Shown here: in pieces, positions 14,385-21,855 of the stretch
Layout: each line of letters starts with the position of its first letter
Position numbering within the stretch: the stretch's first letter is position 1
Source of the DNA: Pseudomonadota bacterium
GTDB taxonomy: Bacteria > Pseudomonadota > Gammaproteobacteria > Burkholderiales > Thiobacillaceae
Length of the DNA stretch: 21,855 bases
Direction of reading: 5' to 3'
Assembly (NCBI GenBank): GCA_021847385.1
Contig: JAJZTV010000008.1
Location: 1 to 21,855 of the forward strand
Translations under genes and position numbers: made by a program
The notes under the pieces: generated by a model
The model's input: only the letters and a program-made list of their open reading frames with translations
What the model was told of the DNA's origin: nothing
The model's database searches: none

Positions 14385-14450
14385 GTAATCGGGGGTTCTG
14401 CAACACAGCCCAAATAAAAAGGGCGGAAAAATGTTAAGGGAGAAATGCAC

Positions 14451-17400
14451 ATGTCACACTACCATCTGGGTCTCAATCTTGGACATGATCGGTCTGCCGC
14501 CCTGGTGCGGGATGGCGAAGTCGTCGTTGCCATTCATCAGGAACGGCTGGATCGACTTAAGCATAGCGTCGGTTTTTTGCACCAAGCGGTCGGCGATCCG
14601 ACGCAGATTCAGCTACCGCATGAGTCCATCCAGTATTGCCTAGAGGCCTGCGGCATCGGCTTGTCCGATGTGGCGACCATCAGTGCCAATATGCCTGGCA
14701 TCGACCATGGCGCAGACATCCTGCGTCGTAGCCTGCCGCCGGAATTTGCCGACAAGGTGCGCGAGACGCCGAGTCATCACCTGATGCACGCCTATAGCGC
14801 CTATTGGCCCTCCGGCTTCGACGATGCGGTGGTGTTCGTCGTCGACGCCTCGGGCAGCAGCCATGACCGGCAAACCGAGTCTTATACCCTCTATAAAGCG
14901 AGTGGCAACAAGATCGAGATGCTGCATGAAGAGAGCGTGCCCTCGCATCTGGCTTCGCTTTCCACGTTGGGTTTTCTCTACGAGTATGTCAGCCGCAAGG
15001 CGGGCTTCTCCACTCGCGTCGGCGCCTCGGTCAACGTACCCGAGGCGGGCAAGCTGATGGGCCTCGCGCCCTATGGCAGCATGCAAGAGCATTGGCATCC
15101 CTGGATTCGCGCGCGCAAGGACAGCTATAGCCTGGATATCTCCGCCTACGATGTGTTCCTGGAAGTGGCCGCGCTGGAGAAGAAATACGACGACGGCGCA
15201 GGCAAGGCCTATCTGCGGCCCTATCTGGTCGACCTCGCATGGAAGATCCAGCATGAGTTGGAGCAGGCCTTGTTGCATGTTGCCGGTCTCGCACTCAAGC
15301 GTACCGGCATGCGCAAGCTGTGCCTGGCGGGCGGCGTCGCCTTGAACTCCGTTGCGAATTACAAGATGTTGCGCGAACTGAACCTTGAAGACATCTTCAT
15401 CTTCCCGGCCGCCGGCGATGCCGGCATCGCTGCCGGCTGCGCCCTGTGGGCCTATGCCGAGCATGAGGGCGGGCGCAAGCGGCCGGTCATGAAGCGGGCG
15501 ACCCTGGGACGTTCCTATGGCGAGGCGAGCATCGCGTCGGCCTTGGAAAAATTTGCCGACCAGATCGTTGTCGAGCCGCTCGATCAAGCCGCGGTGGTCG
15601 AGCAAACAGCCCAGGCCTTGGCCAAGGGGCATGTGATCGCACGCTTCGAAGGCGGTTCCGAGTTCGGGCCTCGTGCCCTAGGCCACCGCTCCATTCTGGC
15701 CGATCCCAGTTTCGAGCGGATGAAGGACATCCTCAATGCGCGGGTCAAGTTCCGCGAGGCCTTCCGGCCGTTCGCTCCGGTCATCCCGGAAGAGGACATC
15801 GAGCAGGTGTTCGAGCAGAAAGTGCCCTCGCCCTTCATGCTGGTGGTGTCGCAGATTCGGCCGGAGTTCCATAAGCAAATCCCCGCAGTGACCCATTACG
15901 ACGGCTCCGGCCGCGTGCAAACGGTAACGTCCGCGGACAATCCGTTCATGCATAAGCTTTGCCGTACCCTGGTGGCGACGCGAAAAGGGCCGCCGGTGGT
16001 GCTCAACACCAGCTTCAACGTCGCGGGCCAACCCATCGTGGAGACCCCGGAAGAGGCGATCGCCACCTTCCTGTCCACCGATATCGATTACCTGTTTCTG
16101 GAGAATCTGCGCATCGCTAAGAAGCATGTGCCCGTGCTCGATTATGAGCATCACTTGGCCAAGGTGACCGACGGTGCCTTGCCGCATGGCTTGGACGCCG
16201 ATCAGTCGTCGTCCACGGAGTTGATGCGGCAATTGGACCGCGCATTGTTCTCCGGCGAAACCGAGGGGTGTCCATGGAGCGAGGAGGAGTTGCGCGAATT
16301 GTCGGCCAAAGGTGCACGCTACAAGGAGACCAGCCGTTTGTTCTCCGAGAGCCCCTACGGTGCGCCGGTACGTAGCCAACTATCCGCCCGCGCGGTATTG
16401 CTGCTCGATCCCCTGGGCGGATCGCAGTTGTTGGATACCGATGGCATCGTTCCGGCCAGCCGTTTGAGCCAGGCCGAGGTGCAGTTGCTATTGACGCTGG
16501 TCGACGGCGATGCGGCGCGGCTGGAGCGCCTGCGCACCGAACAGCAGGCGACGACCTTGGAGTGGCGCGAGAAGATCGGGGCGATGATCGAACGCATGCA
16601 GGCGTATGCCCTGCAATTGGACCTGCCCAAACAGACGCTTGCCGAAGACCATGCCCTGCCCAAAGAGGCCGGCATGACCTTGGCCCCGTTTGCCGACGAA
16701 CACTACCGTTTGCCACAGACTGCAGCGGCCCTGCGTGCGGTGCTCAAGGAGGCGGGCTACGAAGAAGCGGCGATCTGTGGCTTGCTCAAGGTGGAGTCGC
16801 TGCAACTGATCGAACCGACCCGCTTGCATTACTACGACCGGTTCCTGCTGCCCGAATCGCCCTTGGCCGATCTCGTTCGTTTGTTCCTGCTTCGGGTGAC
16901 CCTGCCGGAGGCGCGCGCGCGCGCGCTGTTCGGGCATGCCCTGTTCGATGCCATGGTGCGCCTGGGTTTGCTCCAGCCGCGCGATGGCCGTTGGGCTTCG
17001 CGGGTCGACATTTTCAGTGTCGAGGGGCTCTATCTGGTGACCGATCACCGCTATATGCTGGATCGCGAAGGGGATCGGATCGACGAGAGCCCGGTCATGT
17101 ACATCGGTCTGGATAGCCGGGGCCTGGTGCATTCGGCACCGCGCAAGGCCTGTGGCAAGCTGCTGGACCTTTGCACGGGCTCCGGCGTGCAGGCCTTGAG
17201 CGGCAGCCGCTACGCGCGGGAGGTGGTCGGTGTCGACTTGAATCCGCGCGCAGTCCGATTCGCGCGGTTCAATGCCCAACTCAACGGTATCGACAATGCA
17301 CGTTTCTTCCTCGGCGATCTTTATGCGCCGCAGAAAGACATGCGCTTCGATGTCGTTTTGGCCAACCCGCCCTTCGTGCCCAGTCCCCACGGCGACCTCG

Positions 17401-18299
17401 GTTTCCGCGACGGTGGCCGCACGGGCGAGGGTGTCCTGCAGCGTATCGTCAGCGAAGCTGCGGCGCATCTCAACCCCGACGGCGCCTTGTGCATCGTGAC
17501 CGATTTGGTCGATGTGCCAACCTACCAGACCAAGTTGGCGGGCTGGTGGCAGGGCGATGCGGCTCATATGCTGGTGCTGCACACCGCGGACCGCGACGAG
17601 ATTCTGTTCTCGGTGCCGCATAGCCATGCGCCCTTCGGCCAGAGTTATGAGGCCTACAACGAGGAACTCGACAAGTGGGTGCGTAACTATCGGGATGCCG
17701 GGCTCAAGGCGGTCAACTTCGGTTACATCTTCATCCGCCGTCTGCCTGGTGCGCATGTTGGCACTTATTACAGCCGTGTCGTGCACAATCCTTCCGCGCC
17801 GATTCATAAAGAGGTGGCGCAATATTTCCGCCAGCGCCAGCGCCTGAGCGATTTCGAACAGGGTGTCAGCCGCAAGTCTTACTTGCGTTTGACTTCGGGT
17901 CTACGTATCCGGCTTGAAATCGATACCAATGGCGCAGAGCAGAAGATTGAGTTGAGCGTGCCCGGCAATCCTTATTTCACGACCTATCAGGTCGATGGCG
18001 GCCTGTATCGCGAGCTGCAATTCATCGCCGAGCGTCATCCGGCCCTAGAGGTCTTTGCCGATGGCGAACGCTGGGCCTGCATCGCCGATCTGGTGCTCAA
18101 GGGGGTATTGGAGTTGACCGGGCCGGCACAAGCCGGTCAGCCGCGGCAAGCCATTCAAGGCTTGGCTATCCCGGGCTTGGCGGCGAAACCGGTAGAGCCT
18201 GCGGCGGCCAAGTCGAACGGCGCGAGCGCGCCGCCGGTAGGCATCCACGAGATGGAGACCAAGACGACGCCAACCTGTTTGTCGTCCTATCTGGCCTGA
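14451..18299 (+). CDS. Carbamoyltransferase - SAM methyltransferase fusion protein
   Basis: A 1282-residue fusion. Residues 1 to about 565 are a NodU/CmcH/TobZ-type O-carbamoyltransferase, which uses carbamoyl phosphate and ATP to make a carbamoyl-adenylate and transfers it to a hydroxyl. The Kae1-like half has GHDRSAAL, metal ligands His109-x3-His113, Asp132 and Asp323, and GGVALNSVAN (from 294). The C-terminal half has EFGPRALGHRS (404-414) and LNTSFNVAGQPI (Asn519). About 570-735 is an unassigned linker. About 740-1110 is a class I methyltransferase with its own helical front part, SAM motif DLCTGSG (906-912) and NPPF (972-975), the form that methylates amide or amine nitrogen. About 1110-1222 is a beta-rich cap, then an Ala/Pro-rich tail. 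Start 14451 has AAGGGAG at eight bases; ATG 14445 is too close. No sequence-level sign of foreign base composition. Confidence 0.9.
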   Translation: MSHYHLGLNLGHDRSAALVRDGEVVVAIHQERLDRLKHSVGFLHQAVGDPTQIQLPHESIQYCLEACGIGLSDVATISANMPGIDHGADILRRSLPPEFADKVRETPSHHLMHAYSAYWPSGFDDAVVFVVDASGSSHDRQTESYTLYKASGNKIEMLHEESVPSHLASLSTLGFLYEYVSRKAGFSTRVGASVNVPEAGKLMGLAPYGSMQEHWHPWIRARKDSYSLDISAYDVFLEVAALEKKYDDGAGKAYLRPYLVDLAWKIQHELEQALLHVAGLALKRTGMRKLCLAGGVALNSVANYKMLRELNLEDIFIFPAAGDAGIAAGCALWAYAEHEGGRKRPVMKRATLGRSYGEASIASALEKFADQIVVEPLDQAAVVEQTAQALAKGHVIARFEGGSEFGPRALGHRSILADPSFERMKDILNARVKFREAFRPFAPVIPEEDIEQVFEQKVPSPFMLVVSQIRPEFHKQIPAVTHYDGSGRVQTVTSADNPFMHKLCRTLVATRKGPPVVLNTSFNVAGQPIVETPEEAIATFLSTDIDYLFLENLRIAKKHVPVLDYEHHLAKVTDGALPHGLDADQSSSTELMRQLDRALFSGETEGCPWSEEELRELSAKGARYKETSRLFSESPYGAPVRSQLSARAVLLLDPLGGSQLLDTDGIVPASRLSQAEVQLLLTLVDGDAARLERLRTEQQATTLEWREKIGAMIERMQAYALQLDLPKQTLAEDHALPKEAGMTLAPFADEHYRLPQTAAALRAVLKEAGYEEAAICGLLKVESLQLIEPTRLHYYDRFLLPESPLADLVRLFLLRVTLPEARARALFGHALFDAMVRLGLLQPRDGRWASRVDIFSVEGLYLVTDHRYMLDREGDRIDESPVMYIGLDSRGLVHSAPRKACGKLLDLCTGSGVQALSGSRYAREVVGVDLNPRAVRFARFNAQLNGIDNARFFLGDLYAPQKDMRFDVVLANPPFVPSPHGDLGFRDGGRTGEGVLQRIVSEAAAHLNPDGALCIVTDLVDVPTYQTKLAGWWQGDAAHMLVLHTADRDEILFSVPHSHAPFGQSYEAYNEELDKWVRNYRDAGLKAVNFGYIFIRRLPGAHVGTYYSRVVHNPSAPIHKEVAQYFRQRQRLSDFEQGVSRKSYLRLTSGLRIRLEIDTNGAEQKIELSVPGNPYFTTYQVDGGLYRELQFIAERHPALEVFADGERWACIADLVLKGVLELTGPAQAGQPRQAIQGLAIPGLAAKPVEPAAAKSNGASAPPVGIHEMETKTTPTCLSSYLA

Positions 18300-18314
18300 G
18301 CGCGTTGCAGCCTG

Positions 18315-18357
18315 CGGGCCTGCATTTGCCGGGAGGCGATGCAGGCCCGTTTTTTTT
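18315..18357 (+). terminator. Strong intrinsic terminator after the fusion gene
   Basis: CGGGCCTGCAT (18315-18325) pairs perfectly over 11 bases with ATGCAGGCCCG (18339-18349) across a 13-base loop. Eight T residues follow (18350-18357). It lies 16 bases after the fusion gene stop and ends its transcript. It acts on the plus strand only: the opposite direction has no T-run. The T-tract overlaps the stop codon of the converging minus-strand methyltransferase. Confidence 0.93.
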
Positions 18358-18970
18358 AAGGCCTTTCCGCTGCCATCAGAAACACCGGGTAAGCGCGTGG
18401 GCCGTTTTCGGTTTCCTTGACGATCTCGAACACGGTGTCGAAGCGAATCTGGCTGAAGCCGGCCTGCTCGGCCTGGGCCGTCAAGGCGGTGCGGTCAAAG
18501 CCGTGATGTACGTCGATCTCGGGGCCGTGGAAGGAGCCATCTTCTTTATCCAGGTCGGCGAGGCAGAGCGTACCGCCGGGATTGAGCAGGCTATGGAAGA
18601 CCTGCAGGATCTTTTCGGTGTCCGGGATGTGGTGCAAGGTCATCGAACTGTAGATCAGGTCGTAACGCTCGTCCGGCAAGGGTTCGGCGGTGAGGTCGGC
18701 TTGACGCACCGCCATGTTGGCGACGCCCTGGGCGGCGATCTTCTCCCGCAGCACGTCCAGCATGCCGGTCGAGGTGTCCTTCAGCGTGATGTGGCCGAGC
18801 GCGTCCTTGAGCGGAAAGCTCAGCAGGCCGGTGCCGCAGCCGTAGTCCAGGGCCCGCATGTTTCGGTTTAGCGGCACTTGGGTGCGGATGGCCTCGGCGA
18901 TCTTGCGGCCGCGCTCGACAAAGACGGGGTTGCTGTCCCACTCACGGGCCTTGCTGTCGAAATCGATCAT
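18356..18970 (-). CDS. Class I SAM-dependent methyltransferase
   Basis: A small methyltransferase of 204 residues. The SAM-binding motif I is ALDYGCGTG (Asp42 to Gly48), the acidic region after strand 2 is in LKDTSTGML, and motif II/III is YDLIYSSMTLHHIPD followed by LLNPGGTLCLADLD. This is the UbiE/Coq5-like Methyltransf_11 type that usually acts on small molecules; the substrate cannot be told. The preferred start is MIDFDSKAREWDS, with a purine-rich AGAGAG just upstream. An in-frame ATG eight codons earlier (18994) has no better signal. It lies 52 bases downstream of the HerA-like ATPase on the same strand, so co-transcription is likely. It is not obviously related to the methyltransferase half of the fusion protein, which has an NPPF motif that this one lacks. 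Confidence 0.9.
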   Translation of the reverse strand: MIDFDSKAREWDSNPVFVERGRKIAEAIRTQVPLNRNMRALDYGCGTGLLSFPLKDALGHITLKDTSTGMLDVLREKIAAQGVANMAVRQADLTAEPLPDERYDLIYSSMTLHHIPDTEKILQVFHSLLNPGGTLCLADLDKEDGSFHGPEIDVHHGFDRTALTAQAEQAGFSQIRFDTVFEIVKETENGPRAYPVFLMAAERP

Positions 18971-19022
18971 CGTTTTCTCTCTGTGATAAAGCACTGAATG
19001 GAGTGGTTCGCGGTCATGAAGT

Positions 19023-20480
19023 TCAACGCCGCCTACCCAGAATGGAGCCCAGCACGCCGCGAATGATGGCGCGGCCGAGCTGGCTGCCGATGGCGCGCGC
19101 GGCGCTTTTCATCATGGCCTCGGCCACTGTCTGCTGGCTGCGTCCTGTGCTGCGCTCGGTCGTGCGCGCTGGGGTGGGTTTGGCACTCGTTTCTGCCGCG
19201 GTCTGTACTGACCGGTCCTTGAGGATTTCGTAGGCCGATTCGCGGTCGACGGTCTGTTCATAGTGGCCGTAGATGACCGAGCCCTGGATCAGGGCGCTGC
19301 GCTCGGCCGCGGTGAGCGGGCCGATCTGGCCGCGCGGCGGCACGATCAGGGCGCGTTCGACTACGGCGGGCTGGCCCTTGGCGTCGAGGCAGGAGACCAG
19401 GGCCTCGCCGACGCCGAGCTCGGCGATGGCCGCCGCCTCGTCGAGCTGCACGTTGTCGCGCAGGGTCTCGGCCGCGGCGCGCAGGGCCTTCTGGTCCTTC
19501 GGGGTGAAGGCGCGCAGGGCGTGCTGCACCCGGTTGCCCAGCTGGCCGGCCACGCTCTCGGGCACGTCGGCCGGATTTTGCGTCACGAAATAGACGCCGA
19601 CGCCCTTGGACCGGATCAGCCGCACCACCAGTTCGATCTTGTCGAGCAGGGCCTGGGGCGCATCCTTGAACAGCAGGTGCGCCTCGTCGAAGAAGAACAC
19701 CAGCTTCGGCTTGGCCAGGTCGCCCGCTTCGGGCAGGTTCTCGAACAGCTCGGCCAGCAGCCACAAGAGCAGGCTGCCGTAGGCCTTGGGCGATTGCATC
19801 AGCCGGTCGGCGGCGAGCAGGTTGATGACGCCACGGCCCTGGCCGTCGGTCTGCATCAGGTCGTCGATGTTGAGCATGGGCTCGCCGAACAGCCGGTCGC
19901 CGCCCTGGTTTTCCAAGGCGAGCAGGCCGCGCTGGATGGCGCCGATGCTGGCGGCGGAGACGTTGCCGTATTCGGTGGTGAAGTCTTTAGCGTGCTCGCC
20001 CACGTGCTGCAGCATCGCGCGCAGGTCCTTGAGGTCGAGCAGCAGCAGGCCCTGGTCGTCGGCGATCTTGAACACCAGATTCAGCACGCCTTCCTGGGTC
20101 TCGTTGAGGCCCAGCATGCGCGCCAGGAGCAGCGGCCCCATGTCGGACACGGTGGCGCGGATCGGGTGGCCCTGCTCGCCCCAGACATCCCAGAACACCA
20201 CGGGGAAGGCCTCCGGCGCGTAGTCGGCGAGATTCAATTGCTGCGCCCGCTCGGCCGCCTTGCCGGTGGCGCCCGGCTTGGCCACGCCGGACAGGTCGCC
20301 CTTCACGTCGGCCATGAACACGGGGGTGCCGATGCGGCTGAAGGCCTCGGCCAGGGTCTGCAGGGTGACGGTCTTGCCAGTGCCGGTGGCGCCGGTGATC
20401 AGGCCGTGGCGGTTGGCCATCTGCGGCAGCAGAAAGATTTCGTGGTCGTCGCGCTGGGCGATGAGCAATGGTTCGATCAT
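19023..20480 (-). CDS. DUF853 HerA-like ATPase (YjgR family)
   Basis: A 485-residue P-loop ATPase of the HerA/FtsK superfamily, DUF853 branch, like E. coli YjgR. The N-terminus MIEPLLIAQRDDHEIFLLPQ leads to Walker A GATGTGKT (residues 30-37). Then come VFMADVKGDLSG and the family-typical FPVVFWDVWGEQGHPIRATV. Walker B is KLVFFFDEAHLLF with Asp265-Glu266, and VYFVTQNPADVPESVAGQLGN follows. About residues 420-485 form a disordered Ser/Thr/Ala-rich linker and a basic, Gly-rich end (RAIIRGVLGSILGRRR) that may bind membrane or nucleic acid. The physiological role of YjgR proteins is not established. An AAGGG lies seven bases before the ATG. It is divergent from the pirin gene. Confidence 0.93.
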   Translation of the reverse strand: MIEPLLIAQRDDHEIFLLPQMANRHGLITGATGTGKTVTLQTLAEAFSRIGTPVFMADVKGDLSGVAKPGATGKAAERAQQLNLADYAPEAFPVVFWDVWGEQGHPIRATVSDMGPLLLARMLGLNETQEGVLNLVFKIADDQGLLLLDLKDLRAMLQHVGEHAKDFTTEYGNVSAASIGAIQRGLLALENQGGDRLFGEPMLNIDDLMQTDGQGRGVINLLAADRLMQSPKAYGSLLLWLLAELFENLPEAGDLAKPKLVFFFDEAHLLFKDAPQALLDKIELVVRLIRSKGVGVYFVTQNPADVPESVAGQLGNRVQHALRAFTPKDQKALRAAAETLRDNVQLDEAAAIAELGVGEALVSCLDAKGQPAVVERALIVPPRGQIGPLTAAERSALIQGSVIYGHYEQTVDRESAYEILKDRSVQTAAETSAKPTPARTTERSTGRSQQTVAEAMMKSAARAIGSQLGRAIIRGVLGSILGRRR

Positions 20481-20489
20481 GGGATGCCC

Positions 20490-20517
20490 TTGTGTTGCAG
20501 GTTCGCGGCATTATAGG
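20490..20517. promoter_or_regulatory. Candidate divergent promoter region (ATPase / pirin)
   Basis: The 61-base gap between two divergent genes holds a perfect TATAAT on the minus strand (20515-20510), about 30 bases before the ATPase start, but with no recognisable -35. On the plus strand TTGTGT (20490-20495) and TATAGG (20512-20517) are 16 bases apart, ahead of the pirin start at 20542. The two -10 elements overlap, so the promoters would compete if both are real. Confidence 0.35.
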
Positions 20518-20541
20518 GGACGCATAGACCGGAGACCCGCG

Positions 20542-21243
20542 ATGATCATCCTGCGCCCCCACGACCAACGCGGCCACGCCGACCACGGCTGGCTGAATTC
20601 CTGGCATAGCTTCTCCTTCGCCGACTATTACGACCCACAGGAGATGGGCTGGAGCGAGCTGCGGGTGATCAACGACGACAGCGTGGCGCCGGGCGCAGGC
20701 TTTCCCACCCACGGCCATCAGGACATGGAGATCGTGTCCTATGTGCTGGAGGGGGCGTTGGAACACAAGGACAGCCTGGGCAATGGCTCGGTCATCCGCC
20801 CCGGCGATGTGCAGCGCATGAGCGCCGGGCGCGGCATTCGCCACAGCGAGTTCAATGCCTCGGATGCGGCGCCGGTGCACTTCCTGCAAATCTGGATTCA
20901 GCCGGCGCAACGCGGTATCGAACCGGGCTACGAGCAGAAATATTTCGCGTCGGAGGAAAAGCGCGACCGCTTGCGTCTGCTTGCATCGGGCGACGGCCGC
21001 GATGGCAGCGTGACCCTCCACCAGGACGCCAGCCTGTATGCTGGCGTGATCAGCCCGGGTGCCAGTCTCGCCTTCGATCTCCCCGCTGGCCGCAAGGCCT
21101 ATGTCCATCTGGCCCGCGGTAAGATGCGGCTCAACGGCCAAGCCATGGCGACCGGCGACGGCGCCAAGATCGCCGACGAACCCCGACTCGAATTCGTCGG
21201 CGAGGGCGAGGCCGAAGTCCTGGTGTTCGATCTACCCGCGTAA
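20542..21243 (+). CDS. Pirin family protein
   Basis: A 233-residue bicupin of the pirin family, like E. coli YhhW. The N-terminal cupin carries the metal ligands His57, His59, His101 and Glu103, within FPTHGHQDMEIVSYVLEG and MSAGRGIRHSEFN. The number and spacing match the iron site of human pirin and the YhhW quercetinase. The signature opening HGWLNSWHSFSFADYYDP is intact, and HFLQIWIQP links the two cupins. Bacterial relatives show quercetin 2,3-dioxygenase activity in vitro; the natural substrate is unknown. The start follows a GGAG ribosome site. The FMN reductase starts 9 bases after the stop, so the two are probably an operon with redox or electrophile stress as a plausible theme. Confidence 0.93.
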   Translation: MIILRPHDQRGHADHGWLNSWHSFSFADYYDPQEMGWSELRVINDDSVAPGAGFPTHGHQDMEIVSYVLEGALEHKDSLGNGSVIRPGDVQRMSAGRGIRHSEFNASDAAPVHFLQIWIQPAQRGIEPGYEQKYFASEEKRDRLRLLASGDGRDGSVTLHQDASLYAGVISPGASLAFDLPAGRKAYVHLARGKMRLNGQAMATGDGAKIADEPRLEFVGEGEAEVLVFDLPA

Positions 21244-21252
21244 GGAACAAGC

Positions 21253-21822
21253 ATGACCCGCATTCTGGTTTTCGCCGGCAGCACCCGGCAGGGCTCGTAC
21301 AACAAACAACTGGCCCGCCTGGCGGCGCGCGATGTAGCCGCGGCCGGCGCCGAGGCGACCTTTCTCGACCTGCGCGACTTCCCGATGCCGCTCTACGACG
21401 GCGACCTCGAGGCCGGCGACGGTCCGCCCGAGCACGCCTTCCGTCTGCAGGAGATCGTGGCCCAACACCATGGCCTGATCGTCGCCTCGCCCGAGTACAA
21501 CAACTCGATCTCGGCCGTGCTCAAGAACACCCTCGACTGGGTCTCGCGCACGCCGCGGCTGCGCGGGGCCAACCCCTTCGCCGGCAAGCCGGCCGCGTTG
21601 ATCAGCGCCTCGCCCGGCGGCCTGGGCGGCCTGCGCGGGCTGGATGCGGTGCGCAATGTCTTGAATACTGTGGGTATGCTGGTATTGCCGGGCATGGTCG
21701 CGGTGGGCCATGCCGACCAGGTCTTCGATGCCGACGGCGGCCTGAAGGACATCGATCTGGCCGAGCGCCTGCGCAATTTGACCGCCGAGACGGTGCGCAC
21801 CGCCCGTGCCCTGTCGGCCTAA
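21253..21822 (+). CDS. NADPH-dependent FMN reductase (flavodoxin-like)
   Basis: A 189-residue flavodoxin-fold reductase of the NADPH-dependent FMN reductase/ChrR group, using NAD(P)H to reduce flavin, quinones or metal oxyanions in the cytosol. The phosphate-binding loop is FAGSTRQGSYNKQLAR (Gly9 to Asn17), and the flavin-contact motif is SPEYNNSISAVLKNTLDW (Ser79 onward). The following ALISASPGGLGGLRGLDAVR is typical of the family. It lies 9 bases after pirin with a weak AAGGAA ribosome site. Substrate preference (chromate, quinone, azo dye) cannot be told from sequence. The remaining 33 bases of the window hold no gene. Confidence 0.92.
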   Translation: MTRILVFAGSTRQGSYNKQLARLAARDVAAAGAEATFLDLRDFPMPLYDGDLEAGDGPPEHAFRLQEIVAQHHGLIVASPEYNNSISAVLKNTLDWVSRTPRLRGANPFAGKPAALISASPGGLGGLRGLDAVRNVLNTVGMLVLPGMVAVGHADQVFDADGGLKDIDLAERLRNLTAETVRTARALSA

Positions 21823-21855
21823 AGCCCTGCCGGCGGAGTAGAATACGGCCTAGAT

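Noticed and set aside
14408..14424. GCCC / GGGC short hairpin before the fusion gene as a riboswitch or attenuator
   Set aside because: Only four paired bases with a nine-base A-rich loop; too weak and expected by chance.
14640..17822. Several minus-strand frames of 200-444 codons opposite the fusion gene
   Set aside because: Arg/His/Gln-rich composition without family motifs, and the plus-strand frame is intact with catalytic residues in every domain.
19263..20516. Plus-strand frame of 417 codons opposite the HerA-like ATPase
   Set aside because: It covers exactly the complement of a gene with Walker A and Walker B motifs; its own product is low-complexity.
21839..21844. TAGAAT near the end of the window as a -10 for a downstream gene
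   Set aside because: It looks like a -10 but no -35 is found at usual spacing, and the downstream gene lies outside the window, so it cannot be supported.
1..21855. CRISPR arrays, IS elements, tRNA genes, phage or attachment sites
   Set aside because: I looked for direct repeats with regular spacing, transposase or integrase motifs and tRNA-like cloverleaf ends and saw none.

Overview
This GC-rich window (about 60-65% G+C by eye) reads as bacterial chromosome. The gene content points to a betaproteobacterium, possibly Neisseriales- or Burkholderiales-like. The main signs are the run fmdB - DUF502 - aspS - nudB, a YbhP-type phosphatase directly before clsB, and an AspRS of the non-discriminating (GatCAB-dependent) type. 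The taxonomic call is inference from gene order and protein sequence, not a database result. Twenty genes fill the window almost end to end. No gap exceeds about 130 bases, and I saw no tRNA, rRNA, IS element, CRISPR array or integrase.

Layout. (1) 1-2703, plus strand: the tail of an unidentified frame, then ssb, a NarL/LuxR-type response regulator and a membrane hybrid histidine kinase. (2) 2741-5548: a FadL/OmpP1-type outer-membrane fatty acid channel followed after 3 bases by a stand-alone Aas-like AMP-forming acyl-ACP/acyl-CoA synthetase, which looks like a pair for taking up exogenous fatty acids. (3) 5599-8921: an extended -10 promoter drives fmdB; a hairpin that may be an attenuator follows; then come DUF502, aspS and nudB. 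(4) 9045-11489: a small lipoprotein, the YbhP-like phosphatase and cardiolipin synthase ClsB, the last two overlapping by ATGA.

(5) 11606-18299 is the accessory-looking and most interesting part. Two tandem stand-alone receiver proteins and a PAS-containing hybrid histidine kinase lead into one very large gene. It encodes a 1282-residue protein that fuses a NodU/TobZ-type O-carbamoyltransferase to a class I SAM methyltransferase with an NPPF motif, and ends in a low-complexity linker plus a short peptide-like tail. A strong intrinsic terminator closes this block. No other biosynthetic gene lies beside it, so a self-contained 'signal -> carbamoylate/methylate a small molecule or polymer' locus is a reasonable inference, with the substrate unknown.

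(6) 18356-20480, minus strand: a small class I methyltransferase and a DUF853/YjgR HerA-like ATPase, converging on the terminator. (7) 20542-21822, plus strand: a pirin and an NADPH-dependent FMN reductase, divergent from the ATPase.

Two phosphorelay systems (542-2703 and 11606-14384) and three membrane-lipid genes or pairs are the recurrent themes. The rest is housekeeping.
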